From contig NC_087168.1 in the NCBI RefSeq assembly GCF_035594125.1, forward strand, positions 7,168,058-7,232,057: 64,000 nt of DNA. The letters are read 5' to 3'. Shown in pieces: positions 32,405 through 45,610 of this stretch; position 1 is the stretch's first letter, and every line of letters starts with the position of its first letter. A model generated the notes under the pieces. That model had not been told where the DNA came from, ran no database searches, and saw only the letters and a program-made list of their open reading frames with translations. This stretch comes from Scylla paramamosain. Lineage: Eukaryota > Arthropoda > Malacostraca > Decapoda > Portunidae. The position numbers and the translations under genes are program-made.

Positions 32405-32440
32405 GTAGATACCAAAATGCTGAAACCGCAAATTGCATGC
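32405..32440 (+). repeat. Subunit K to L fusion by ~90 bp deletion
   Basis: The sequence ACCAAAATGCTGAAACC passes directly into GCAAATTGCATGCGAAACC, losing the end of K and the start of L. The corresponding place in the duplicated copy (about 47600-47715) is intact, so the deletion came after the segmental duplication. The offset between copies changes by the same amount here. Confidence 0.8.
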
Positions 32441-34696
32441 GAAACCAACTTTATGCGGGAAAAAAAATGACATTACCAGAAAAATGTCTTTTGAGTGTTT
32501 TTGAGCGTGTTAGGCAATAAATAATTAAAAAGCAGGGCAATCACATTACATTGGAATAAAACCAATTTTTAACAAGATCTTGCCTTTAAGTGTTTTTCAG
32601 CTCCTTATATACCAAAACACTAAAATGCATGCAAAATACACTTGATGGTGAAACAGAATAACATTACCAAAAACATATATTTTGAGTGTTTTTGATCATG
32701 TTACCAATAAAAACGCTTAAATACATGCAAAGAACCCTATTTTTGGGAAACGAAAGGACATTACGAGAAACCTGTATTATGAGTGTTTTTAAGTTCATTA
32801 AGTACGAAAAAGCTAAAAGCAACAAATTACACTCTTTATAGAGAAAAAATAAATAAATAAAAAATACGATATTTTTTTTCAGTCTTATTCATCTTCACAG
32901 GTAACGAGGTGCGAAAATTCGGGCAAAGTTCATGAAATTATAAGAAATAAGAACATTATCAAAAAAATTAAATTTAGCTTTTTTTTCGGACTGTTATGTA
33001 CCAAACCCCTAAACTGCATGCAAAGCCACCTATATGGGGAATTTAAACGTCTTTGCCAGAAAACTGTCTTATGAGTGTTTTTCAACATGTTAGGAACCAA
33101 CACAATAAAACCCAAGGAAGTCAATCTATATGGGAATCCAAAACAAAATTACTGAAAACGTGTCTTTTCGGTGTTTTACGTACAAAACGATAAAACGGAT
33201 GCAAACGAACCAAAATGAAGAAATAGAATAACATTACCAAAAAGATATATTTTGAGTGTTTTTAAGCTTGTTACCTACAAAAAATGCAAAAATGGATGGA
33301 AAGCACTCTATATTAGGAAACAAAAGAAGATTACGAAAAATGAGATAAAAATGAGTGTTTTATAGTTTTACAAGAACCACAAGGCGATAAACGCAAAAAC
33401 TCGTGTATATATAAAAGTTTCTTACATACCAAAATTATAAAATGCATGAATAACACTTTGAATTGAGAAACAGAACTACCCTACCAAATTGTGTATTTTG
33501 AAAGTTTTTCACATTCTTAGTTACGAAATTGGCAAATTACATGCGAAACTAGCATTATATTCGAAAAATAAAATGAGAAATGTCTTTTGTGTGTTTTTTA
33601 GCGTGATATGCATTAAAGCACTAAAAAGCAGAACAGTCACATTACTTGGGAATAAAACCAACTTTTATGAAGAACTTGCCTTTAAGTGTTTTTTAACTCC
33701 TTACATACCAAAACGTTAAAACGCATATAAAACACCCTTTATGGAGAAACATAATAACATTACCAAAAATATGTTTTTTGAGTGTTTTTGATTATGTTAC
33801 CTATAAAAACGCTTAAAAACATGTAAAGAACCCTATGTTTGTATAAGAAAAGGACATTACGAAAATCGTGTATTATGAGTGTTTTTAAGTTCCTTCAGTA
33901 CCAGAAAGCTAAAACTCACAAATAACACTTTATAGAGAAAAAAAAAAATTGTTATTCATCTTCATAGGTACCGAGATACCAAAATTCTGAAAAAAATCAG
34001 GGAAATTTTGTAAAAAAAAAATCATTATAAACAAATAATTTTAGCTTTTTTCTGGAGTTATGTACCAAACCCTGAAGTGCATGCAAAGCCACCTATATGG
34101 AGAAATTACTCGACTTTACCAGAAACCTGTCTTATGAGTTTTTTTTTTTTTCAGCAATTTCAACAATATTACTGAAAACGTGTCTCTTCAGTGATTTACG
34201 TAGAAAAACGCTAAAACGGATGCAAACCAACCAATATGAAGAAAATGAATAACATTACAAAAAAGATATATTTTGATGTGTTTTTGAGCTTGTTTCCTAC
34301 AAAAAAATGCGAAAATGGATGAAACGCACTCTACATTAGGAAAGAAAAGGACATTATGAGAAACGTGTATAATGAGTGTTTTATAGTTTCACAAGAACCA
34401 CAAGGCAAAAAACTCAAAAACTCGTGTAAATAAAGAAGTTTCTTATATACCAAAATGCTGAAACTCATGAATAACACTTTTAATTGAGAAACAGAACTAC
34501 CTTACCAAATGTGTGTATTAGAGAAGTTTCTTACATACCAAACTGCTGAAACTCATGAATAACACTTTTAATTAAAAAAACAGAACAACCTTACCAAATG
34601 CCTGTATTTTGAGTGTGTTTCACATTCTTAGTAACCAAAACCCCAAATTTCATGCGAAACGAGCTTTATGTGGGAAAAAAATAATATTACCAGAAA

Positions 34697-35817
34697 ATGT
34701 CTTTCGAGTGTTTTTGAGCGTGTTAGGTAATAAACCACTAAAAAGCAGGGCAATCACATTACATGGGAATAAAAACAACTTTTAACAAGAACTTGCCTTT
34801 AGGTGTTTTTGAGCTCATTACATACCAAAACGCTAAAACGCATGCAAAACACCTTTTATGGACAAACAGAATAACATTACCAAAAACATGCATTTTGAGT
34901 GTTTTTTATCATGTTATCTATAAAAACGCTTAAATACATGCAAAGAACCTTATGTTTAGGAAACGAAAACAGATTATGAGCAATGTGTATTATGAATGTT
35001 TTCTAGTTCTTTAAGTACCAAAAAGCTAAAACCCACAAATAACACTATTTATTTAGAAAAATAAATGAATAAAAAATTTTAAAAATTGTTTTTTTTTTTT
35101 TTTTTGTTATTCATCTTCATAGGTACCGAGATGCCAAAATTTTGGGAAAATTCAAGGCTATTATAAGATAAAAGAAAATTATCAAAAAAGTTAATTTTAG
35201 CTTTTTTTCGGACTGTTATATACCAAACACTAAATTGCATGCAAAGCCTCCTATATGAGGAAATTAAACGACCTTAAAAGAAATCTGTCTTTTGAGTGTT
35301 TTTCAGAATGTTAGGCACCAAAACGATAAATAAATAAGTAACTCACTCTATATGGGAATCCAAAACAAAATTCCGGAAAATGTGTCTTCTCAGTGTTTTA
35401 CGCACAAAAAACGCTAAAACGGATACAAACCAACCAATATAAAAAAAAAATAGAAAAACATTACCAAAAAGGTATATTTTGAGTGTTTTTGAGCTTGTTA
35501 CCTACAAATAACGCGAAAATTGATGCAAAGCACTCTATATTAGGAAATAAAAGGACATTGCAGGAAAAGTGTATAACGAGTGTTTTATAGTTCAAAAGAA
35601 CCAAAAGTCAAAAAACGCAGAAACATGTGGATATGGAGAAGTTTCCTAGATACCAAAATGCTGAAACTCATGAATAATATTCCTAATTGAGAAACAGAAC
35701 AACCTTACTAAATGTGTGTATTTTGAGAGCTTTTCACATTCTTAGTTACCAAAACCCCAAATTGCATGCGAAACCAGCTTTATGTGAGAAAAAAATGACA
35801 TTACCAGAATAATGTCT
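34697..35817 (+). repeat. Representative complete HOR unit (12 subunits, ~1.12 kb)
   Basis: A regular copy usable as the reference unit. Subunit starts are near 34697 (A), 34799 (B), 34894 (C), 34991 (D), 35103 (E), 35190 (F), 35292 (G), 35388 (H), 35478 (I), 35576 (J), 35640 (K) and 35722 (L), with the next A at about 35818. A, B, C and D correspond in type to G, H, I and J/K, and F corresponds to L. This suggests two diverged half-units of six subunits each. J is only ~64 bp and lacks the usual TACCAAAACGC box. Confidence 0.85.
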
Positions 35818-38040
35818 TTTGAGTGTTTTTGAGCCTGATAGGCAATAAAGCACTTAAAAGCAGGGCAATCACATTACATTTCAATAAAACCAATTTTTAT
35901 CAAGAAAATGCCTTTAAGTGTTTTTGAGCTCCTTATATACTAAACCGCTAAAACGCATGCAAATCAAACTTTATGGAGAAACAGAATAAAATTACGAAAA
36001 ACATGTATTTTCAGTGTTTTTGATCATGTTATCTATAAAAACGCTTAAATACATGCAAAGAACCTTATGTTTGGGAAACAAAAGGACATTACGAGAAACG
36101 TATATTATGAGTGTCTTTTTAAGTTTGTTAAGTACCAAAAACCTAAAACACTCTTTATTTAGAAAAAATAAAATAAATAAATAAATAGAAAAATAAAAAA
36201 TAGGATTTTTTTTTTTTATTTATCTTCATAGGTACCGAAATGCCAAAATTCTGGGAAAATTCAAGGCAATTATATGATAAGAGAATATTATCAAAAAAAT
36301 TGATTTTAGCTTTTTTTTCGGACTGTTATGTACCAAACCCTAAACTGCATGCAAAGCCTCCTATATAAGAAAATTAAACGACCTTACCAGAAATCTGTCT
36401 TTTAAGTGTTTTTCAGCATGTTAGTCATCAAAATGATAAATAATAAGGAACTCACTTTATAGCCAAAACAAAATTACTGAAAAAGTGTCTTCCTAGTGTT
36501 TTACGTAGAAAAACGCTAAAATGGCTGCAAACTAACCAATATCAAGAAATAGAAAAAAACATTAACAAAAAGGTATATTTTGAGTGTTTTTGAGCTTGTT
36601 ACCTACAAAAAAAAATACGCTAAAATTGATACAAAGCACTCTATATTGGGAAAGAAAGGGACATTGCGAGAAAAGTGTATAATGAGTGTATTATAGTTCA
36701 AAAGAACAACAAGGCAAAAAACGCAAAAACTCGTGTATATGGAGAAGTTTCCTAGATACCAAAATGCTGAAACTCTTGAATAACACTCTTAATTGAGAAA
36801 CAGAACAACTATCCTAAATGTGTGTATTTTGGGTGTTTTTCACATTCTTAGTTACCAAAATCCCTACTTCCATGTGAAACCAGCTTTATGTGGGAAAAAA
36901 AATGACATTATCAGAAAAGTGTCTTTTGAGTGTTTTTGAGCGTGATAGGCAATAAAGGACTAAAATGCAGGGGAATCACTTTACATGGCAATAAAATCAA
37001 TTTTTACCAAGAACTTGCCTTTAAGTGTTTTGAACTCCTTATATACCAAAACGCTAAAACCGATGCAAAACGTACTTTATGGAGAAAGAGAATAACATTA
37101 CCAAAAAACATATATTTTGAGTGTTTTTGATCATGTTACCAATAAAAACGCTTAAACACATGCAAAGAACCTTATTTTTGGGAAACGAAAGGACATTACG
37201 AGAAACGTGTATTATGAGTGATTTTAAGATCATTATTTACCAAAAAGCTAAAAGCCACAAATAACACTCTTTATTGAGAAAAAATAAATAAATAAATAAA
37301 AATAATACGATATTTTTTTTTCTTTTTCATCTTCACTGGTACCGAGATGCCAAAATTTAGGAAAAATTCAGGAAATTATAAGTCAATTATGAAAAAATTT
37401 AATTTTAGCTTTCTTTTTCGTAGTTATGTACCAAACCCTAAATTGCAAAGCCACCTATATGGGGAAATTAAACGACTTTGCCAGAAAACTGTCATATGAG
37501 TGTTTTTCAGCTTGTTAGGCACCATAACGGTAAATAATCTAAAACAAAATTACTATAAACGTGTCTTTTCGGTGTTTTACGTAGAAAAACGGTAAAACGG
37601 ATGCACACTAACCAATAAAAAGAAAAAAATAACATTACCAAAAAGGTACATTTTGAGTGTTTTTGAGCTTTTGACCTACAAAAAACCCGAAAATGGATGC
37701 AAAGCACTCCCTATTAGGAAACAAAAGGACATTACGAGAAACGTTTATAATGAGTGTCTTATTATTTCTGAACAAAACAACTTATGGTTCACAAGAACCA
37801 CAAGGCAAAAAACGCAAAAACTCGTGTATATAAAGAAGTTTCTTAGATACCAAAATGCTGAAACTCATGAATAACAATATTAGTTGAAAAACCGAACAAC
37901 CTTACCAAATGCGTGTATTTTGAGTGTTTTTCACATTCTTAGTTAGCAAAACCCCAAATAGCACGCAAAATTATGTTGTAAAAATAATAACATTACCAGA
38001 AGTGTCTTTTGAGTGTTTTTGAGTGTGTTAGGCAATAAAT

Positions 38041-38053
38041 CACACACACACAC
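38041..38053. repeat. (CA)n simple repeat inside subunit A
   Basis: A 13-base CACACA tract followed by an A-run replaces the CACTAAAAAG of subunit A. In the duplicated copy the site reads AAAACACAAAGAACAG (~56141), so the expansion is private to this copy. Confidence 0.85.
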
Positions 38054-38397
38054 AAAAAAAAAAACAGGGCAATCACATTACATGGGAATAAAACCAACTT
38101 TTACCAAGAACTTGCCTTGAAGTGTTTTCGACATCCTTACAAACCAAAACGCTAAGACGCATGCAAAAAACTCCTTTATGGAGAAGCAGAATAACATTAC
38201 TAAAAACATGTCTTTTAAGTGTTTTTGATCATGTTACCTATGAAAACGCTTAAATACATGCAAAGAACACTATGTTTGGGAAACGAAAGGACATTACGAG
38301 AAACGTGTATTAGGACCGTTTTTAAGTTCCTTAAGTACCAAAACGTTAAAACCCACAAATAACACTCTTTATAGAGAAAAAAATAAATAAATAAAAA

Positions 38398-38452
38398 AAA
38401 TAGCTTTTTTTTATATTGATATATATAAAATATAATATTTTATATTATAGGT
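38398..38452. repeat. TA-rich insertion at D/E junction
   Basis: The A/T tract between subunits D and E is expanded here into ATATTGATATATATAAAATA and further TA-rich words ending at TATTATAGGTACC. It is the most TA-rich version of the D/E tract in the array. Confidence 0.7.
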
Positions 38453-40485
38453 ACCAAGATGCCAAAATTCTGCCAAAATTCAGGGAATTTATGTGGAAAA
38501 AAGAACATTATCAAAAAAGTTCATTATAGCTCTTTTTCGGATTTTTATGTACCAAACTCTAAAGTGCATGCCACCTATACAAGGAAGTTAAAGGACTTTA
38601 CCAGAAACCTGTCTTTTCAGTGTTGTTCAGCATGTTAGACACTAAAACGATAAATAATCTGAAAGTCAGTCAATATGTGAATCCAAAACAAAATTACTGA
38701 AAATGTATCTTTTCAGTGTTTTACGTAGAAAAACGCTAAAACGGATGCAAATCAACAAATATTAAGAAATAGAATAACATTACCAAAAATTTTTTTTGAG
38801 CTTTTTACCTACAAAAAACGCCCAAATGGATGGAGAGCACTCTATATTGGGAAGCAAAATGACATTACGAGAAACGTGTATAATGAGTGTTTTATAGTTT
38901 CAAAAGAACCACAAGGAAAAAAACGCAAAAAATATAGAGAAGTTTCTTACATACCAAAACGCTAAAACTCATGAATAACACTTTTAATTGAAAAACATAA
39001 CTACCTTACCAAATATGTGTATTTTGAGTGTTTTTCACATTCTTAGTTACGAAAATCCCTAATAACATGCGAAACAAGCTTTATGTGGGAAAAAAATGAC
39101 ATTACCAGAAAAGTGTGTTTTGAGTGTTTTTGAGCGTTATATGCAACAAAACACTAAAAAGCAGAACAATCACATTACATTGGAATAAACCCAAATTTTA
39201 CGAAGAACTTGCCTTTAACTGTTTTTTAACTCCTTACATACCAAAACGCTTAAACGCATGCAAAACAACCTTTATGGAGAAACAGAATAACATTACCAAA
39301 AACATGTATTTTGAGTGTTTTTGATCATGTTACCTATAAAATCGCTTAAATACATGCAAAGAACCCTATGTTTGTGAAACGAAAGGACATTACGAAAATC
39401 GTGTATTATGAATATTTTTAAGTTCCTTAAGTACCAAAAATCTAAAACCCACAAATAACACTCTTTATAGAAAAAAAATAATTTAAAAAAATAATTTTTT
39501 TTTTGTTATTCATCTTCATAAGTACCGAGATGCCAAAATTCTGAGAAAATTCAGGGAAATTATGTGAAAAAAAACAAAAAAAATTTTTTTTTAGCTTTTT
39601 CCGGAGTTATGTACGAAACCCGGAAGTGCATGCAAAGCCACCTATATGGGGAAATTACACGACTTTACAAGAAACGTGTCTTTGGGTGTTTTCAGCAATT
39701 TCAACAATATTACTGAAAACGTGTCTTTTCAGTTTTAGCGTAGAACGCTAAAACGGATGCAAACCAACCAATATGAAGAAATAGAATAACATTACAAAAA
39801 AGTTGAGTGTTTTTGAGCTTGTTACCTACAAAAACGCAAAAATGAATGCAAACAGTCTATATTTTTTAAACAAAAGGATGTTACAAGAAAACTGTATAAG
39901 GAATGTTTTAATAGTTTTCAAGAACCATGAGGCAAAAAACGCAAAAACTCGTATATATGGAAAAGATTCTTAGATACCAAAATGCTGAAACTCATGAATA
40001 ACACTCTTAATTGAGAAACAGAACATTCTTAGGAAATGAGTGTATTTTGAGTGTTTTTTTTCACATTCTTAGTTGTCCAACCCCAAATTACATGCGAAAC
40101 TGTGGAAAAAAAAAATTACTAGAAAAGTGTCTTTTTTAGTGTTTTCAGCGTGTTAGGCAATAAAGCACTAAAAAGCAGGGCAATCACATTACATGGGAAT
40201 ATAACCAACTTTTACCAAGAACTTGCCTTTAAGTTTTTTTGAGCTTCTTACATACCAAAACGCTAAAACCCATGCAAAACACCCTTTATGGAAAAACAGA
40301 ATAACTTTATCAAAAACATGTATTTTGAGTGTTTTTGAGCTTGTTACCAATAAAAACGCTTAAATACATGCAAAGAATCCTATGTTTTGGAATGAAAGGA
40401 CATTACGAGAAATGTGTATTATGAGTGTTTATAAGTTCCTTAAGTACCAAAAAGGTAAAACTCACAAATAACACTCTTTATAGAG

Positions 40486-42139
40486 AAAAAAAATAAATAA
40501 ATAAAAAAAAACTAGCATTTTTTTTTATTGATCTTCATAGGTACCGAGATGCCAAAATTCTGGCAAAACTCAGGAAAATTACGTAAAAAAAAAAATATTA
40601 AGGAAAAGGTTAATTTTAGCTATTTTTCGGACTATTATGTACCAAACCCTAAAGTGTATGCAAATCCACTTATATGGGGAAATTAAACGACTTTACAAGA
40701 AACCTGTCTTTTGAGTGTTTTTCAGCATCTTAGGCACCAAAACGATAAATAACATGGAAGTCACTCTATATGGGAATCCAAAACAAAATTACTGAAAACG
40801 TGTCTTTTCTGTGTTTTACGTAGAAAAACGCTGAAACGGATGGAAACCAACCAATATGAAGAAATAGAATAACATTACCAAAAAGGTATATTTTGAGTGT
40901 TTTTGATCATGTTACCTATAAAAACGCTTAAATACATGGAAAGAACCTTATCTTTAGGAAAAAAGGACATTACAAGAAACGAGTATTATGATTGTTTTTA
41001 CGTTCTTTAAGTACCAAAAAGCTTAAACCCACACATAACACTCTTTATAGAGAAAAAATAAATAAATAAATGAAAAAATAGCATTTTTTTTTTATTGATC
41101 TTCATAGGTACCGAGATGCCAAAATTCTGGCAAAATTCAGGCAAATTATGTGAAAAAAGAATATCAAAAAAGTTAATTTTAACTTTTTTTTCAGACTATT
41201 ATGTACCAAACCCTAAAGTGCATGTAGAGCCACCTATATGGGGAAATTAAACGACTTTACCTGAAGCCTGTCTTTTGCCTTTTTTTTTCAGTATGTTGGG
41301 CACCTAAACAATAAATAATATGTATGGGAATCAAAAACAAAATTACTGAAAACGTGTCTTTTCAGTGTTTTACGTAGAAAAGCGCTAAAACGAATGCAAA
41401 TCAACCAATATCATGAAATAGAATAATATTACCAAAAAGGTATTTTTTGTGTTTTTGAGCGAAAATGGATGCAAATCTCTCTATATTGGGAAACAAAACG
41501 ACATTTCGAGAAACGTTTATAATGAGTGTTTTATAGTTTCACAAGAACCACAAGGCAAAACAAGCAAAAACTCGTGTATATGGAGATGAATAACACTCTT
41601 AATTGAGAAACAGAACAACCTTACCAAATGCGTGTATTTTGAGTGTTTTTCACATTCTTAGTTACCAAACTAGCTTTATGTGAGAAATAAATGATATTAC
41701 CAGAAAAAAAAGTGTCTTTTGAGTGTTTTTGAGCGTGTTAGGCAATAAAGCACAAAAAAGCAGGGCAATGACATTACATGGGAATAAAACCAACATTTAC
41801 CAAGAACTTGTCTTTAAGTGTTTTTCAGCTCCTTACATACCAAAACGCTAAAATGCATGCAAAACACCCTTTATGGAGAAACAAAATAACATTAAGAAAA
41901 ACATGAATTTTCAGTGTTTTTGATCTGTTACGTATAAGAACGCTTAAATATATGCAAAGAACCCTATGTTTGGGAAACGAAAGGACATTAAGAGAAACGT
42001 GTATTATGAGTGTTTTTAAGTTCCTTAAGTACCAAAAAGCAAAAAACCCACAAATAACTCTCTTTATTTAGAAAATAAAAAATAAAAATGAAAAAAAATA
42101 GCGATTTATTTATTTATTTATTTTTTATTTTATTTTTTT
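40486..42139 (+). repeat. HOR copies between the duplicated blocks, including an 18-subunit unit
   Basis: The unit between anchors 40156 and 41741 is ~1585 bp. After subunit H at about 40890, the sequence returns to subunit C (GATCATGTTACCTATAAAAA at ~40903) and repeats C-D-E-F-G-H, with an offset of ~565 bp, before going on. This gives 18 subunits. A second unit start (41741) then leads into the second duplicated copy. No gene is seen. Confidence 0.8.
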
Positions 42140-42959
42140 TTTTTTTTGTTATTCATATTCATAGGTACCGAGATGCCAAAATTCTGGGAAAATTCAGGGC
42201 AATCATATGATAAAAGAATATTATCAAAAAAATTAATTTCAGCTTTTTTTTATCGGACTGTTATTTACCAAACCCTAAAGTGCATGCAAAGCCTCCTATA
42301 TGAGGAAATTAAACGACCTTACCAGAAATCTGTGTTTTGAGTGTTTTTTTTTAGCATGTTAGGCACCAAAATGATAAACAATAAGGAACTCACTCTATAT
42401 GGGAATCCAAAACAAAGTTACTAAAAACGTGTCTTCTCAGTATTTTACGTAGAAAAACGTTAAACGGATGCAAGGCAACCAATATCAAGAAATAGAAAAA
42501 CGTTACTAAAAAGGTATATTTTGAGTGTTTTGAGCTTGTTACCTACAAAAAACGCGAAAATTGATGCAAAGCACTCTATATTGGGAAACAAAAGGACATT
42601 GCAAGAAAAGTGTATAATGAGAGTTTTATAGTTCAAAAGAACCACAAGGCAAAAAACGCAAAATCTCGTGTATATGGAGAGGTTTCCTAGATACAAAAAT
42701 GCTAAAACTCATGGATAACACTCCTAATTGAGAAACAGAACAACCTTAATAAATGCGTGTATTTTGAGTGCTTTTCACATTCTTAGTTACCAAAACCCCA
42801 AATTGCATGCGAAAATAGATTTGTGGGAAAAAAAAAATGACGTTACCAGAATAGTGTCTTTTGAGTGTTTTTGAGCGTGATAGGCAATAAAGCACTAAAA
42901 AGGAGGGCAATCACGTTACATTGGAGAAAAACGAATTTTTACCAAGATCTTCCCTTCAA

Positions 42960-43020
42960 GTGTTTTTGAGCTCCTTATATACCAAAACAAAAAACAAAAA
43001 ACAAAAAAATTTAGCTTTTT
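42960..43020 (+). repeat. Subunit B joined to F through an ACAAAA tract
   Basis: Subunit B reads to TATATACCAAAACA and then an AAACAAAAAACAAAA tract leads into TTTAGCTTTTTTTTCGG of subunit F. C, D and E are missing, and the unit between anchors 42883 and 43648 is only 765 bp. Confidence 0.8.
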
Positions 43021-45098
43021 TTTCGGACTGTTATGTACCAAACCCCTATAGTAAAGGCAAAGCCACCTATATGGGGAAATTAAACGTCTTTGCCAGAAAA
43101 CGGTCTTATGAGTGTTTTTCAGCATGTTTGCAACCAACACGATAAATAACATGGAAGTCAATCTATATGGGATTCTAAAACAAAATTACTAAAAACGTGT
43201 CTTTTCGGTTTTTTACGTAGAAAAACGCTAAAACGGATGCAAACCAACCAATATGAAGAAATAAAATAATATTACCAAAAAGGTATATTTTGAGTGTTTT
43301 TTAAATTGTTACCTACAAAAAACGCAAAAATGGATGGAAAGCACTCTATATAGGGAAGCAAAAGGACATTACGAGAAACGTGTATAATGAGTACTCGTAT
43401 TTTATAGTTTCACAAGATCCACAAGGCAAAAAACGCAAAAAGTCGTGTATATAGAGAAGTTTCTTACATTCCAAAATGCTGAAACACTCTTAATTGAGAA
43501 ACAGAACAATCTTACTAAATGCGTGTATTTTGAGTGCTTTTCACATCCTTCGTTACCAAAACCCTAAATTGCATGCGAAACCAGCTTTATGTGGGAAAAA
43601 AATGACATTAGCAGAAAAATATCTTTTGAGTGTTTCTGAGCGTGTTAGGCAATAAAGCACTAAAAAGCAGGGCAATCACATTACATTGGAATAAAACCAG
43701 TTTTTAACAAGAACTTCCCTTTAAGTGTATTTGAGCTCCTTATATACCAAAACACTAAAATGCATGCAAAATACACTTTATGGTGAAAATAACATTACCA
43801 AAAACATGTATTTTGAGTGTTTTTCATCATGTTACCAATAAAAGCGCTTAAATACATGCAAAGAACCCTATTTTTGGGAAATGAAAGGACATTACAAGAA
43901 ACGTGTATTATGAGTGTTTTTAAGTTCATTAAGTACGAAAAAGCTAAAAGCCACAAATTACACTCTTTATTGAGAAAAAATAAATAAATCAATAAAAAAC
44001 ATACGAAATTTTTTTTTCATTCTTATTCATCTTCACAGGTAACGAGGTGCCAAAATTCGGGCAAAGTTCAGGAAATTATATGAAATAAGAACATTATCAA
44101 AAAAGTTAAATTTAGCTTTTTTTTCGGACTGTTATGTACCAAACCCCTCAAGTGCATGCAAAGCCACCTATATGGTGAAATTAAACGTCTTTGCCAGAAA
44201 ACTGCCTTATAAGTATTTTTCAGCATGTTAGGAACCAACACGATAAAACCCAAGGAAGTCAATCTATATGGCAATCCAAAACAAAATGACTGAAAACGTG
44301 TTTTTTCGCTGTTTTACGTAGAAAACGTTAAAACGGATGCAAACCAACCAAAATGAAGAAATAGAATAACATTACCAAAAAGGTATATTTTGAGTGTTTT
44401 TGAAATTGTTACCTACAAAAAACGCGAAAATGGATGGAAAGCACTCTACTCGTATATTGCGAAGCAAAAGGCACCAAAGAGCATGTTAGGCACCAAAACG
44501 ATAAATAATATGAAAGTCACTCTATATGGAAATCCAAAACGAAATTACTGGAAACGTTTCTTTTAAAAGATTTACGTAGAAAAACGCTAAAACGGATGCA
44601 AACCAACCAATATGAAGAAATAGAATAACATTACCAAAAAAGTATATTTTGTGTGTTTTTGAGCTTGTTACAAAAAAAAAATCGCGAAAATGGATGCAAA
44701 GCACTCTATATAATGAAAAAAAGGACATAACAAGAAACGTGTATAATGAGTGTTTTATAGTTTCACCAGAATCACAAGGCAAAAAACGCAAAAACTCGAC
44801 TATATGGAGAAGTTTCTAAGATACCAAAATAGTGAAACTTATGAATAACACTCTTAATCAAGAAACAGAACTACCTTACTAAATGCGTGTATTTTGAGTG
44901 TTTTTTTTACATTCTTAGTTACCAAAACCCCAAATTTCCTGCAACAATAGCTTTATGTGAGAAAAAAATGACATTACCAGAAAAGTGTATTTGAGTGTTT
45001 TTGAGCGTGTTAGGCAATAAAGTACTAAAAAGCAGGGCAATCACATTATATGGGAATAAAACTAACTTTTACGAAGAACTTGCCTTTTGGTGTTTTTG

Positions 45099-45541
45099 AC
45101 AGGCATTTATTAAGGTTGTTCTGTTTCTTAATTAAGAGTGTTATTCATGAGTTTCAGCATATACACGAGTTTTTGTGTTTTTTGCCTTGTGGTTTTTTTG
45201 AATTATAAATCATTCATTATACACTTTTCTCACAATGTCCCTTTGTTTCCCAATATAGAGTGCTTTCTATCCATTTTAGCGTTCTTTTTATAGGTAACAA
45301 GCTCAAAATATACATTTTTGGTAATGTTTTTCTGCTTCTTGATATTGGTTGGTTTGTATCAGTTTTAGCGTTTCTCTACGTAAAACACTGAGAAGACACG
45401 CTTTCAGTAATTTTCTTTTGGATTCCCACATAGAGTGAGTTCCTTATTATTTATCGTTTTGGTGCCTAACATGCTGAAAAACACTCAAAAGACAGATTTC
45501 TGGTAAGGTCTTTAAATTCCTCATATGGGAGGCTTTGCATG
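45099..45541 (-). repeat. Inverted HOR block, copy 3
   Basis: Third copy of the inverted module, starting after GTTTTTGAC and ending at TTTGCATGTCTTTTTAG. It shares the ~25-30 bp deletion (CAGCATATACACGAG) with the block at 28.8 kb and has a further small loss in reversed I (AACAAGCTCAAAATATAC). Upstream direct subunits at ~44.5-44.9 kb give the same imperfect inverted-repeat geometry. Confidence 0.9.
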
Positions 45542-45559
45542 TCTTTTTAGTGTTTTTGA

Positions 45560-45610
45560 ACGTGTTACGCAATAAAGCACCCAGGGCAATCACATTACAT
45601 GGAAATAAAA
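45560..45610 (+). repeat. Unit-loss junction within subunit A
   Basis: AATAAAGCACCCAGGGCAATC fuses the left part of an A subunit like the one at 29289 with the right part of one like that at 30385, including the ATGGAAATAAAACCAAC and AACCCCTTA markers. Compared with copy 1 of the duplication, exactly one ~1.1 kb unit is absent. This is the outcome expected from unequal exchange between neighbouring A subunits. Confidence 0.75.

Larger units (their letters stand above)
26640..40485 (+). repeat. Segmental duplication, copy 1
   Basis: This ~13.8 kb of HOR array matches 42140-58545 unit by unit in the same order. Shared private markers include: the G-H-I insertion and inverted block (28165/28804 against 44465/45099); AACCCCTTAT in subunit B (30471 against 45648); TTTTACCTTTTTTT in F (31958 against 47144); GTATAAGAAAAGG in C (33841 against 50186); the doubled K (34436 against 50780); AATAAAGGACTAAA in A (36951 against 55025); the AACAAT(A/T)TTA K variant (37875 against 55982); and the TTTTAGCGTAGAACG H variant (~39733 against ~57791). 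Offsets step from ~15.5 to 16.3 to 15.2 to 16.3 to 18.1 kb, each step matching gain or loss of one or more units or subunits. Confidence 0.85.
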
